Assembly: GCA_002712005.1 (NCBI GenBank) | Contig: PASP01000005.1 | Span: forward strand, 173,708 to 237,707 | Origin: Halobacteriovoraceae bacterium | Lineage (GTDB): Bacteria > Bdellovibrionota > Bacteriovoracia > Bacteriovoracales > Bacteriovoracaceae | DNA: 64,000 nt | Direction: 5' to 3' | The notes under the pieces: generated by a model | Databases searched by the model: none | Told to the model about the DNA's origin: nothing | Seen by the model: the letters and a program-made list of their open reading frames with translations, nothing else | Program-made: the position numbers and the translations under genes | In this document: one piece after another, positions 26,023 through 34,836 of the stretch | Layout: the number at the start of each line of letters is the position of its first letter | How positions within the stretch are numbered: position 1 is the first letter of the stretch

Positions 26023-27468
26023 TTAATGTTTGGCCCAAACAGAAGTCATAATATACTTATCGCTACTAAAGAGTTCCTTACAAGCAGACTTAACTTCATC
26101 TACTGTAATCGCTTGATAAATATCGAGTTCTTTCTTGTAGTAAGCATAGTCATTAAAGAAGTTTTCTCTCAGACCAAGGAAGTGAGCGATTCCATTATTG
26201 GAGTCCAATCCACCTACAAAGCTTACTAAGTATTGGTTCTTCGTTTTTTGTAGAGTTCGAGCATCAATGGCCGTATCGCATGACTTTTTAAGATCTTTTA
26301 TCAGCTGATTTTTAAACCAATAAATGCCTTTCTTTGGAAGCAGCTCCCCTTCTATATAGAAAACACCGCTATATTTTAAAGTGTAATTTCCGGCTGACAC
26401 ACTGGAAAGAATCGGTCTTCTATTGGAAACGTATTTCTCATTTAGAAAGCTACTTTCTCCACTACCCAAGATTGAACTGAGCATATCCAGCACATAACCT
26501 TTATGATCACCCATGGCCACAGATGGATAAGAAAGCATAAAAAGAGGATTCTTTGAGTTTCCTTTAATCTTTATATGCCTTTGATATTTTGCACGATGCT
26601 TATAAAGTTCAGGATTATCTCTAGATTTTCTGTATTTTTGAATCTCTTTAGAGCTTGCATTCATATCACCATATTTATCTACAACCATGTCATAGACTTC
26701 ATCGGCTTCCACATCACCTGCAACAACAATGGTAGCATTATCAGGAGTGTAAAACTTTTTAAAATAATCTCTAACGTGTTCACGTGACAATGACTTTAGA
26801 TCTTCCACTGAACCGATAACACTTCCTCCATAGGGAGTTCCTTCAAACATCGCTTGCATCATCGCAAGGTAGAGCTTCCCGCCTGGACGGTTTTCATAGC
26901 GCATCTTACGTTCTTCCAATACGACATTTCTTTCTTTTTCAAAGGCTTCAGGAACAAGGGCCAGATTGGCCATACGATCCGCTTCAATATCAATAACCTT
27001 TTCCACCATATCCTGACTTTCGCTTACGATCGGTAAATCTTCATAGTAAACGGTATTATCAAAGTTAGTGTAAGCATTGGTTCGCCCACCATTACCTTCA
27101 ATGAGGAAATTGAATTGACCTGGACCATATTTCTTAGCCCCTTTGAACATTAAGTGCTCGAGAAAATGGGTAGCCCCCGTTGTCCCCTTTCCTTCATGTC
27201 GTCCCCCTACATCAAAGAATGTGTAGTAACTAAAGATTGGGAGTTTATGATTTTCATAAACTAAGAGTTTTAATCCATTGGGTAAGGTATATTTTTTGAC
27301 TTCTAAATGAACCATACCATTGGATTCTTGTTTCAGCTTTTCCGACTGAGGCTGAGTTCCCTCAGAATTATGCGAACAATTTACGAGGAGTGAAGAAATT
27401 AAAAAAGGAGCGACTTGAGCTGTCCTTTTAATTTTTTGATTTAGTAACTTATAAATGAAATTTCTCAT
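26023..27468 (-). CDS. M16-family zinc peptidase, probable lipoprotein
   Basis: 481 residues. The N terminus has a hydrophobic stretch ending LLVNC (Cys31), a slightly atypical lipobox. The zinc site is intact: HFLEH (101-105) and the downstream glutamate in VVLEERKMRYENRP, followed by the M16 NAYTNFDNTVYYEDLP segment. It would degrade peptides in the periplasm or on the envelope, probably as a heterodimer with the inactive partner encoded next. It is divergent from ald across a 354-base gap. Confidence 0.9.
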   Translation of the reverse strand: MRNFIYKLLNQKIKRTAQVAPFLISSLLVNCSHNSEGTQPQSEKLKQESNGMVHLEVKKYTLPNGLKLLVYENHKLPIFSYYTFFDVGGRHEGKGTTGATHFLEHLMFKGAKKYGPGQFNFLIEGNGGRTNAYTNFDNTVYYEDLPIVSESQDMVEKVIDIEADRMANLALVPEAFEKERNVVLEERKMRYENRPGGKLYLAMMQAMFEGTPYGGSVIGSVEDLKSLSREHVRDYFKKFYTPDNATIVVAGDVEADEVYDMVVDKYGDMNASSKEIQKYRKSRDNPELYKHRAKYQRHIKIKGNSKNPLFMLSYPSVAMGDHKGYVLDMLSSILGSGESSFLNEKYVSNRRPILSSVSAGNYTLKYSGVFYIEGELLPKKGIYWFKNQLIKDLKKSCDTAIDARTLQKTKNQYLVSFVGGLDSNNGIAHFLGLRENFFNDYAYYKKELDIYQAITVDEVKSACKELFSSDKYIMTSVWAKH

Positions 27469-27822
27469 CAGACTTGGCCTTCCTTTTCCTTTAATGAGCT
27501 AAACAATTGATAATATAGTAATCCTACCGGGTTACGGTGGCAATCATTGCCCTGAGATTGTTTAAGTGAATTCATTATCGATCCATTTGCTGCACCAGTC
27601 CATTTCTTAAATATTTTCCCCCTCTTGCCCACTTTAAATCGGACGTACGTGCCCTTTTTTGTCGATTTTTAGAAATTCAATGAAAAGGATACTTTATCTT
27701 CGTTTTTTGCTTTTTATTCAGGGATCGATACTTTATATTTCCCGTAAATTTTGAATAAAAATACCTTATTAAAGTAAAGGGCGCAGGTCTTAATCCAGTT
27801 AAGATCTTAGGAGGACTTAATC
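27469..27822. promoter_or_regulatory. 354-base intergenic region between M16 operon and ald, with direct and inverted repeats
   Basis: The only gene-free stretch above 300 bases. It contains an inverted repeat GGCAAT-C-ATTGCC (27539-27551) nearer the M16 side, two exact copies of GATACTTTAT (27688-27697 and 27727-27736, 39 bases apart) nearer ald, and a strong TAGGAGGA ribosome-binding site just before the ald ATG. The repeats look like regulator sites for ald; the regulator is not identified. No ORF or RNA gene is apparent. Confidence 0.45.
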
Positions 27823-28929
27823 ATGAAAATTGGTGTACCCGGAGAGATTAAAAATAATGAAAACCGTGTTGGACTTGTTCCATCAGGAGTAAGGCAACTT
27901 GTTGACGATGGTCACGAACTTTATATTGAAACTAATGCTGGTGCCAATATTGGATTTGAAGATGAAGCTTATATCGAAGCTGGAGCTAAAATCCTTCCCA
28001 GCCTTGAAGCTGTATATGAAACAGCTACTATGATCATCAAAGTAAAAGAGCCTCAGCCTGTAGAAGTAGCACTTCTTAAGCCTCATCATATTCTTTACAC
28101 CTATCTTCACTTAGCGGCTGATAAAACGCTTACAGAAGGTCTTATGAACTCTGGTTCGACTTGTATTGCCTATGAAACAATTCAAGCTATGGACGGATCT
28201 CTTCCCCTTCTTCTTCCCATGTCAGAAGTTGCAGGAAGAATGGCCACTCAAGTGGGTGCGACTTATCTTCAGAAAGATAAGGGCGGAAAAGGCGTTCTTC
28301 TCGGCGGTGTTCCCGGTGTAAAAAGAGGGAAAGTAACCGTTATTGGTTGTGGTGTTGCCGGAACCAATGCTCTAAAAATGGCCATGGGTCTTGGAGCTGA
28401 TGTAACTGCGATTGATCTCAACGTTCAACGTCTAGCTGAAATGGATGACCTCTTTGATACTCGTATTACAACTCTATTTTCGAATACTCAAAATATTGAA
28501 GAAGCAGTCATTAACTCTGATTTAGTTATTGGTGCGGTTCTTGTTCCTGGAGCAAAAGCTCCAAAGCTTGTGACAAGAGATATGATTTCTAAGATGGAGC
28601 CAGGTTCTGTAGTTGTTGATATTGCAGTAGACCAAGGTGGATGTATTGAAACTTGTAAGCCTACGACACACCAGAATCCAACTTTCTTAGTTGATGGTGT
28701 AACTCACTACTGTGTGGCCAATATGCCTGGTGCCGTTGCTAGAACTTCCACTTATGCTCTTACTAACGTGACGTTAAAATATGCACGTATGATTGCTAAA
28801 ATGGGTGTAGAGGAAGCTGCGAGTATTGATCCTGCTTTTAAACTGGGAATTAATATTTTCAAGGGTGATCTCGTTTATAAGCAAATCGCCGACGATCTTG
28901 AACTTAAGTACACAGAACTCAAGATCTAA
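27823..28929 (+). CDS. ald: alanine dehydrogenase
   Basis: 368 residues, the normal length. The N terminus [18 protein letters not shown] and the downstream [12 protein letters not shown] are the AlaDH signature. The NAD site is at [19 protein letters not shown], and the pyruvate-binding Lys and His lie in IIKVKEP and YTYLHLA. It converts L-alanine and NAD+ to pyruvate, ammonia and NADH, allowing use of amino acids as carbon source. It is monocistronic, with a strong terminator after it and repeats in its leader. Confidence 0.95.
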   Translation: MKIGVPGEIKNNENRVGLVPSGVRQLVDDGHELYIETNAGANIGFEDEAYIEAGAKILPSLEAVYETATMIIKVKEPQPVEVALLKPHHILYTYLHLAADKTLTEGLMNSGSTCIAYETIQAMDGSLPLLLPMSEVAGRMATQVGATYLQKDKGGKGVLLGGVPGVKRGKVTVIGCGVAGTNALKMAMGLGADVTAIDLNVQRLAEMDDLFDTRITTLFSNTQNIEEAVINSDLVIGAVLVPGAKAPKLVTRDMISKMEPGSVVVDIAVDQGGCIETCKPTTHQNPTFLVDGVTHYCVANMPGAVARTSTYALTNVTLKYARMIAKMGVEEAASIDPAFKLGINIFKGDLVYKQIADDLELKYTELKI

Positions 28930-28950
28930 TCCAAATGATTAAAAATTACC

Positions 28951-28980
28951 AAGCCCCCTTAGTTTAGGGGGCTTTTTTTT
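28951..28980 (+). terminator. rho-independent terminator of ald
   Basis: AAGCCCCC (28951-28958), loop, GGGGGCTT (28967-28974) running into an eight-T tract. Textbook intrinsic terminator. Confidence 0.92.
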
Positions 28981-28995
28981 GCCTCTCATCCTCTA

Positions 28996-29025
28996 TTTTC
29001 CTTAGTTTTCCCTTGTTTTCCCTTA
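28996..29025. repeat. three tandem 10-base repeats (TTTTCCYTTR)
   Basis: TTTTCCTTAG, TTTTCCCTTG and TTTTCCCTTA stand in tandem just upstream of the polysaccharide deacetylase promoter region. The helical-turn period makes it a candidate binding site or slippage tract; a chance origin cannot be excluded. Confidence 0.4.
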
Positions 29026-29153
29026 AAAACCTATAATTTGTACATTTCAGCAGTTCTTAGGCCTATAAGTTTTTCCAGCAGATTGTTTTAAATTCTGAAA
29101 AAGGTATAAATGCCAAAATCACAAATCTAATGTCTATCGACGAGGAAATAGGT

Positions 29154-30209
29154 ATGAATATCTATAAAAGTACAATTTTGGCCCTTTCTCTTTGTTCCGT
29201 AAGTACAATGGCCTCTTTGTCTGCCGTTCAACCAGCAAAGAAAGAGATTGTTGAAAGCGGTGTACCTGCTACAGATTCAGAAAAGAATTGTGAGGAGCTC
29301 GTTGAGAGTGAAGCCGAACAAACGGAAGAGATCATTGGAGATGAATCTGAGCAAGTGAAAAAAGCTTGTAAGAAAGGTCCTAAAGAGGACAAAGAAGAAT
29401 TCAATCCCGACTATAATTCAGATGATGCCAATCCTATTGGCGGTGTTACTGGTGGAACAAAAATTGGAGTGACCAATCTTATTACCGCCATTTTTAAAGG
29501 TGACGATACTTCTTCATCACGTAAGATTCTCGCCGAATACAATATTGATAATATTCACCAAGGTTCGAAGGAAATTGTTATCACTATCGATGATGGACCA
29601 ACTCCTGGTGTAACGGATAAAATTTTAGACTCTCTAGCAAAATACAATGCTCAAGCTGTTTTCTTTGTTATCGGAGAAAAGGCCCAACGCTACCCTTCTC
29701 TTATGAGAAGAATTCAAAGAGAGGGTCATATTGTTGCTAATCACTCTATGACTCACGCTAATCTTGGTAATCTTTCTTTTTGGAAGAGAAGAAAAGTAGT
29801 TAAAGAAGAATTCCTTGGTGGTCATGAAGTGACTAAGAATTATGCTACCAATTCTCCTTACTTTTATTTCAGAGCTCCTTATGGATCTTGGGAAGATAAA
29901 GTGGCCAAAATATTAAATCGTACTGAAGTGGGACAGAAGTATATTGGACCTCTACTTTGGGATATCGGTGGAACAATGGATACTCAGTCTTACACTAAAG
30001 CTGCTGATTGGGCCTGTTGGTCAAAAGGTGTTTCCGTTTCTAATTGTCTTCAGGGATATACAAATGAAACTCTTAGAAAAAAGGGAGGGGTTGTACTCTT
30101 TCATGATCTAAAGAAAAACTCTGCCCAACTTATTGATGGATATCTTAAGGAATTCTCTAACCGTTCAGACTATCGATTTATCTCAATTGATGAACTTGAT
30201 CTTCAATAG
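29154..30209 (+). CDS. secreted polysaccharide deacetylase (CE4/NodB domain)
   Basis: Start chosen at ATG 29154 (GAGGAA box upstream, signal peptide immediately after) rather than the in-frame ATG at 29130. 351 residues: signal peptide to ~25, an acidic low-complexity linker (~30-90), then the CE4 domain. Catalytic motifs are IDDGP (145-149; the first Asp is the base), HSMTH (197-201; zinc histidines), RAPYGSW, and LFHDL with the final His. Members remove acetyl groups from peptidoglycan or chitin-like GlcNAc. Bdellovibrio uses such enzymes to mark the prey wall, so a similar role is possible but not shown. Confidence 0.88.
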   Translation: MNIYKSTILALSLCSVSTMASLSAVQPAKKEIVESGVPATDSEKNCEELVESEAEQTEEIIGDESEQVKKACKKGPKEDKEEFNPDYNSDDANPIGGVTGGTKIGVTNLITAIFKGDDTSSSRKILAEYNIDNIHQGSKEIVITIDDGPTPGVTDKILDSLAKYNAQAVFFVIGEKAQRYPSLMRRIQREGHIVANHSMTHANLGNLSFWKRRKVVKEEFLGGHEVTKNYATNSPYFYFRAPYGSWEDKVAKILNRTEVGQKYIGPLLWDIGGTMDTQSYTKAADWACWSKGVSVSNCLQGYTNETLRKKGGVVLFHDLKKNSAQLIDGYLKEFSNRSDYRFISIDELDLQ

Positions 30210-30255
30210 ACTAAAAAATCGATTAAAGCACTCATCTATTCTTTTAATTATCAAT

Positions 30256-30280
30256 TCCCCCTGCCCAAGGGGGATTTCTT
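30256..30280 (+). terminator. hairpin after polysaccharide deacetylase
   Basis: TCCCCCT (30256-30262), 5-base loop, AGGGGGA (30268-30274), then a modest T-rich stretch. Likely terminator, 20 bases ahead of fliL. Confidence 0.55.
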
Positions 30281-30299
30281 ATTGTATGATTAAAGAGTT

Positions 30300-30770
30300 A
30301 TGACTGGAAATAAAAGCCTCGATAATATTCTTCTTCTTATAGCAAGCTTAATAACTGCTGCTACTTTAGGTATTTTTGTTTATTCAGAAATGCTCTACCA
30401 AAAACCTCTTCCCTCTGATGAGATCGAAAAACAGAATCTCATCGAAGATAGTAAAGTATCAGTCGCTCCCGATATTTATAAAGTTGAAAAACTCATCATT
30501 AATCTCAATTCAGCTTCAAGAAGACTTCGATTCCTTGAATTGGAAGCTCATCTTGTTCCTTTCAAAAGTAACTCTCTCGATATTTTTGAAGCTAAGAAAT
30601 TCTATGTGAAGGATGCCATTATAGATATTGCCAGCAATATGGCACCTGAAGAGCTTAATACAGTGGCTGGAAAAGTCATTTTAGAAGAAAGAATACGAAA
30701 ACGCTTAAATGATTTCTTCGGAAAAAGTCTGGTTAAAGAAATTTATTTTTCTATTTTTGTTGTTCAGTAA
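30300..30770 (+). CDS. fliL: flagellar basal body-associated protein FliL
   Basis: 156 residues: one transmembrane helix about 9-29 and a periplasmic domain with the FliL pattern (KVEKLIINLNSASRRLRFLELEAHL) ending in the characteristic IYFSIFVVQ. FliL surrounds the stator around the flagellar motor. It stands apart from other flagellar genes here, 25 bases upstream of a parvulin gene. The alternative is a FliL paralogue with a non-flagellar role. Confidence 0.78.
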   Translation: MTGNKSLDNILLLIASLITAATLGIFVYSEMLYQKPLPSDEIEKQNLIEDSKVSVAPDIYKVEKLIINLNSASRRLRFLELEAHLVPFKSNSLDIFEAKKFYVKDAIIDIASNMAPEELNTVAGKVILEERIRKRLNDFFGKSLVKEIYFSIFVVQ

Positions 30771-30795
30771 AATTGCCACTTAGAAGGAAATTCTC

Positions 30796-31065
30796 ATGAG
30801 TAAATTTAGGGCCAAACATATTCTTGTTGAACATAGCTATGAGATCGACGATCTTTTAAGAAAAATTGAACAAGGCATACCTTTTGAAAAATTAGCTCAG
30901 GACTTTTCTCAATGTCCTTCTGGAGCCCAAGGCGGAGATCTCGGAGAATTTTCAAAGGGCATGATGGTAAAACCCTTTGAACAGGCCCTAGAAAAGTTAA
31001 AACCCGGTGAAATATCTGGCCCTGTTAAAACTCAGTTCGGTCATCATTTGATCCTCAGATATTAG
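30796..31065 (+). CDS. parvulin-type peptidyl-prolyl cis-trans isomerase (PpiC-like)
   Basis: 89 residues, a stand-alone parvulin domain: RAKHILVEHSYE, then FEKLAQDFSQCPSGAQGGDL, MVKPFEQALEKLKPGE and TQFGHHLIL. The size and lack of a signal match cytoplasmic PpiC. ATG 30796 follows AAGGA. Confidence 0.93.
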   Translation: MSKFRAKHILVEHSYEIDDLLRKIEQGIPFEKLAQDFSQCPSGAQGGDLGEFSKGMMVKPFEQALEKLKPGEISGPVKTQFGHHLILRY

Positions 31066-31261
31066 GCGTATGCCCTATTTTTGTGCAGCTCTCTGTGCCA
31101 ACCTCCCCTGACCTATTATTTATTTATAGACCTCTAACTATCTTAAATTAGGTAATTTCATACCTTTATCCCTAGGCAATAAGTTTCTCTTTTCTATTTC
31201 CCTTTAAAATAGAGCTAAACCTTTAGGTTTTAAGGAAAATTTACCGAAAAATAAGAGAAAT

Positions 31262-33211
31262 ATGGATAAGGAAGTTCTTTTAAATCTATTCAAAAAAATC
31301 ACAGCTACATTGACCATCATGGCCTTGATGCATTCTTGTGTCCCCGGTGGTGGAAGCGCTCGCTCAAAACGTGAGAGTAATGACTCCAACCAAATTGGAG
31401 GCAGCTCTGGAAATGGTCAGGGCGCGGGAACAAGCGATGGTTCTATTGATGGTGGTGAGATTGAAGTGATTGAAGGAAAGGTTGACCTTAAACATATTGT
31501 CGATCCTTTTACCGGAACCTATAAAACCAAAGTCACGATACCTAAGAATTACAAAGGAAAACTCTATCTCTCGGGACTCAATGTCACCTCTTTGAATAAC
31601 CGACATGTTAAAGTACGTTTTCGTTTTGGTAGAGAGTATGAAGAAAAAGTCATTCAGGCCACAATCGGAAGAGCTACCGGAATAACTCCTTCTACAGATG
31701 TGGAACTTCTTATCTTAGATCTAGAAGATCAGCCTTTTCAGGATATGAGACTTCTCTACGATCTCTATGACTATAATGACTACGATACTAACGATGATGG
31801 AATTGAATTTGGTAGCGATGATAATGAACAAGAACCTACTCAAGATGTAAGAGATTCTGGACTCTATTGTCGAGGACTTTATCTCGAAGACGATCCTACT
31901 TTTACCATTAGCTCAACCAATGATTCTTGCGACTCTGCAGGAGAAACTTGTCTATACTCCTATGCAAGGATTTTAGATTCAGGACTCTATTATCTCCAAG
32001 GAAGTAATCTTATTGGGATCACCCCTTCTGAGCCTCAGATAGATATGGAATCAAATGGGTATGCTTCTCAATCAGATGATGAATTGCTCAAAAAATGCCT
32101 TCCCGATGTAGATCATTTGGCGAGTATTGAGAATGTATTAAAAGATGATGCGATCTCAGCTTCCAATGCTACAAAAGCAGCTTATGGTGACTCTGCCTTT
32201 GGTGGAGACTACACCTATTTTGGGCCTTATCGAACTGTATCTCGTGCCAATTGGGAAATAAAAGCAGGGGCTCTATTTAGTGATGTCAGTTCTTCGGGAA
32301 CAGCTCCTACTGGATTATTCCAAGCAGCTCTTAATAATTCGCCTGTCGGCAGCTCATCGGATCAGAATGCCCGAGCAGCTGGGGGAATCAAATCCTTTCT
32401 CTTTCCTCGTGCAGGAAAAATGTCTCTTCAGGCCAATGTTGAATATATTGGTTTTACCGATCTCACCACTCCCCTAACCGTTGAAAGAACGATCAGAGAA
32501 TTGGTTTCATCGGGAGAGACGGCCTATATGGATGGCTGTAATCTAAGAGTAAGTTCCTATGATGAAGTCAGAAACGAAACAGTGGCCAGCTGTAATGTTA
32601 CTGCAACAATCGATCTTATCACTACTGACGAAAATGGTGACGTTGAAGTCATTACCAGTGCTACTGATTTAAAACTCCAATTAACTCGTGCCAGTGAAAC
32701 TGATTACGAAGGAAATGAAGTGCGTTTTTCTGCACTTAATAAGTGTAGCAATTCAAATGCCTGTGGTGCTAACGAATGTTGCTTTAATGAAAGATGTTGG
32801 TCTAAAGATCTTGTTAGCCAATGTATGGAAGACTCTGGTTCCGAAGGAAATCTTTCCATTGGTCAAAATTGTGGGTCGGACTATCAATGTCAGAGTCTAT
32901 GCTGTTCGAAATCAACAGGGACATGTGCCGTACATAATCCAGACCTTGATGCTTACTGTGGAAAGACTCCTGGTCAAGAATGTGTAGCCCAAGAGTTCTG
33001 TCGTGAAGAAATGGTTCAAAAATGTTTAAAAGTTAAAACAGGTGTTAATGCTAATGGAGAAACGACTTGTGCCCTTCGATGCTACTATGTGCCCACTTAT
33101 GGTTCTTGTGTAGAAGGTGTATGTGTTGCTCCAGATACTCCAGATATTCCTTCTTTTGATCCCAACAATCCTCAATGTGGTGATGCAGAAGAGCCTCCTA
33201 CGAGTCTTTAG
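31262..33211 (+). CDS. large secreted lipoprotein with cysteine-rich C-terminal region
   Basis: 649 residues, not recognised. Residues 1-~26 are a lipoprotein-like signal ending LMHSC. A Ser/Gly-rich linker (35-65) leads to a beta-rich region (~75-170) with an Asp/Asn-rich patch (YDYNDYDTNDDG) that could bind calcium. Residues ~490-635 contain ~24 cysteines in CC and CxxxC spacings (NACGANECCFNERCW, QSLCCSKSTGTC) suggesting disulfide-knotted modules. It was probably surface-exposed before or after lipid anchoring. Its 3' end overlaps the convergent beta-propeller gene by 14 bases. Confidence 0.75.
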   Translation: MDKEVLLNLFKKITATLTIMALMHSCVPGGGSARSKRESNDSNQIGGSSGNGQGAGTSDGSIDGGEIEVIEGKVDLKHIVDPFTGTYKTKVTIPKNYKGKLYLSGLNVTSLNNRHVKVRFRFGREYEEKVIQATIGRATGITPSTDVELLILDLEDQPFQDMRLLYDLYDYNDYDTNDDGIEFGSDDNEQEPTQDVRDSGLYCRGLYLEDDPTFTISSTNDSCDSAGETCLYSYARILDSGLYYLQGSNLIGITPSEPQIDMESNGYASQSDDELLKKCLPDVDHLASIENVLKDDAISASNATKAAYGDSAFGGDYTYFGPYRTVSRANWEIKAGALFSDVSSSGTAPTGLFQAALNNSPVGSSSDQNARAAGGIKSFLFPRAGKMSLQANVEYIGFTDLTTPLTVERTIRELVSSGETAYMDGCNLRVSSYDEVRNETVASCNVTATIDLITTDENGDVEVITSATDLKLQLTRASETDYEGNEVRFSALNKCSNSNACGANECCFNERCWSKDLVSQCMEDSGSEGNLSIGQNCGSDYQCQSLCCSKSTGTCAVHNPDLDAYCGKTPGQECVAQEFCREEMVQKCLKVKTGVNANGETTCALRCYYVPTYGSCVEGVCVAPDTPDIPSFDPNNPQCGDAEEPPTSL

Positions 33212-34328
33212 AAGACTTAGAAGACTTAGTATTCTTAGATTTCTTTAAAGAAAGGATTATAATTTTACCGCTATCTGTACCTATGACGATATGACCCTGG
33301 GGAGATTCTTTAATCACACGTAATCTTTCTTTCTGTTCTTTTAAATATTCCTTTTCATCTATGACCTTGGAACGATCTTTATTTAAGGTCACTCTTCTCA
33401 AATGACGAGAACTCAGATTGGCCAAGAAGAGATCCCCCTTCCAAGCTGGGAAATGATCACCCTTATAAATCATTAAGCCTGAGGGAGAAATTGAAGGTAC
33501 CCAATAATGAAGTGGCTGCTCCATTCCTTTCTTATGAGTTGGTCCGATTTTTGGACCATAATATTCTCTTCCGTAAGTTATACTCGGCCAGCCATAGTTC
33601 TTACCTTTTTGAATAATATTGAGTTCATCACCTCCTTGAGGCCCAAACTCGGTTGAAAAAATCGTTTTGTTATTTAGATCTAAGGCCAGGCCTTGTGGAT
33701 TTCGATGGCCATAACTATAAATAAAGGGGGCATCTTTAAAGGGATTAGCGGGATGAGGCTTTCCCTCTTTTGTGATACGAATTATTTTACCGTGATGATT
33801 TTTTAAACTTTGCGCCTCTTCCCTTACTCCTCTCTCCCCAACACTCATTAAGTAAGAATCATCATAAACTATAACTCTAGAGCCAAAGTGATAGCCGGTA
33901 GAACTAGAAGTCTTTGCGACAAAGAGGTCTTGGCCAACGAGCTTATTCTCTTTGCGATTAAGTTTACCTTTATACAGAGCTGTCGTAATTTCTCCACGGT
34001 TTAACCCCAATGAATAGGTCAGAAGAATATCATCGCCATCAACAAGAAGATCAAGTAACCCTCCTTGTCCATTTACCTTAATTTTTAAATCATGCTTAAT
34101 TTTTGTCTTCTTATTTTCGGATATTGAATATAAGTAAATATCTCCAGATCTTGTGGTAAAAAGTATTTCATCTTGAGTACCTAAGAAATCCAGCCCCCAT
34201 ATCACTTCCTCCTCTACTTCACGGATATCCATTTCAAAAAGATCAGAAGCCTCCACACTAGCGACAGAAGTCATTTTGCCTATTAGAAGAAGTAAGAATA
34301 AAAAAATATAAATCGGATTCTTTTGCAT
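33198..34328 (-). CDS. PQQ-dependent sugar dehydrogenase-like (GDSH) beta-propeller, secreted
   Basis: 376 residues with a signal peptide (IYIFLFLLLLIGKMTSVAS). The GSDH/YliI-type propeller is recognisable from YSYGHRNPQGLALD, TEFGPQGGDELNIIQKGKNYGWP and SPSGLMIYKGDHFPAWKGDLF. Soluble PQQ glucose dehydrogenase relatives oxidise aldoses in the periplasm. The loop catalytic histidine cannot be confirmed by eye. The C terminus is a Lys/Ser-rich tail (KKSKNTKSSKSSKDS) that overlaps the neighbouring lipoprotein gene. Confidence 0.82.
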   Translation of the reverse strand: MQKNPIYIFLFLLLLIGKMTSVASVEASDLFEMDIREVEEEVIWGLDFLGTQDEILFTTRSGDIYLYSISENKKTKIKHDLKIKVNGQGGLLDLLVDGDDILLTYSLGLNRGEITTALYKGKLNRKENKLVGQDLFVAKTSSSTGYHFGSRVIVYDDSYLMSVGERGVREEAQSLKNHHGKIIRITKEGKPHPANPFKDAPFIYSYGHRNPQGLALDLNNKTIFSTEFGPQGGDELNIIQKGKNYGWPSITYGREYYGPKIGPTHKKGMEQPLHYWVPSISPSGLMIYKGDHFPAWKGDLFLANLSSRHLRRVTLNKDRSKVIDEKEYLKEQKERLRVIKESPQGHIVIGTDSGKIIILSLKKSKNTKSSKSSKDS

Positions 34329-34427
34329 TCAGCTTTCCTAGTCGTACGTTTGAGTCTCATTTTAGATCAGAAGTATCACAGAGCCATGCGCCCAGCAGCA
34401 TAAGAGAGACATTTCGAAAAAAGTCGC

Positions 34428-34433
34428 TATAAT
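34428..34433 (+). promoter_or_regulatory. perfect -10 box (TATAAT) 7 bases before a start codon
   Basis: TATAAT at 34428-34433 and ATG at 34441 would place the transcript start at or within a base or two of the start codon, i.e. a leaderless mRNA. No Shine-Dalgarno sequence is present. The -35 region is weak. Confidence 0.4.
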
Positions 34434-34440
34434 ATTCGCA

Positions 34441-34818
34441 ATGAGTAGTCCATCTATCCTTCCCATTCCTATGATTCTCTTGGGACTTTTTCTTCCTCTT
34501 TTTCAGGAATTAAAGGCAGCTGAGATAAAAACGAAGCCCTTGTTCAATGCTTCTGAATTACAGGAGATTGATATGCTGTTAAGCTACTCTTATAAGAAAG
34601 AGATACTTCATCAAATTTTAAAAAATGAAGCTCATAAAAGAATAGATTTAATGACTCAGACCTATTTAAAAGAAGCTTCTCTTAATGAAAAGATAAAGAG
34701 CGAGGAGTTTGTAAAAAACGACCCTTGGCTAAAATGGGAAAAACTTGAAAACTACAATGCTCTTGAGCGTTGGTTAAATAGGATTTCTCCTCAAAATATA
34801 AAAAAAGAAGTACGTTAA
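34441..34818 (+). CDS. small secreted protein of unknown function
   Basis: 125 residues with a signal peptide (PMILLGLFLPLFQELKAAE), followed by a mostly helical, charged mature part with no cysteine or catalytic motif. I do not recognise it. It is 18 bases ahead of the VOC epimerase ATG, so the two may be co-transcribed. Confidence 0.6.
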   Translation: MSSPSILPIPMILLGLFLPLFQELKAAEIKTKPLFNASELQEIDMLLSYSYKKEILHQILKNEAHKRIDLMTQTYLKEASLNEKIKSEEFVKNDPWLKWEKLENYNALERWLNRISPQNIKKEVR

Positions 34819-34836
34819 CTCTAAAGGATTTTGCTC

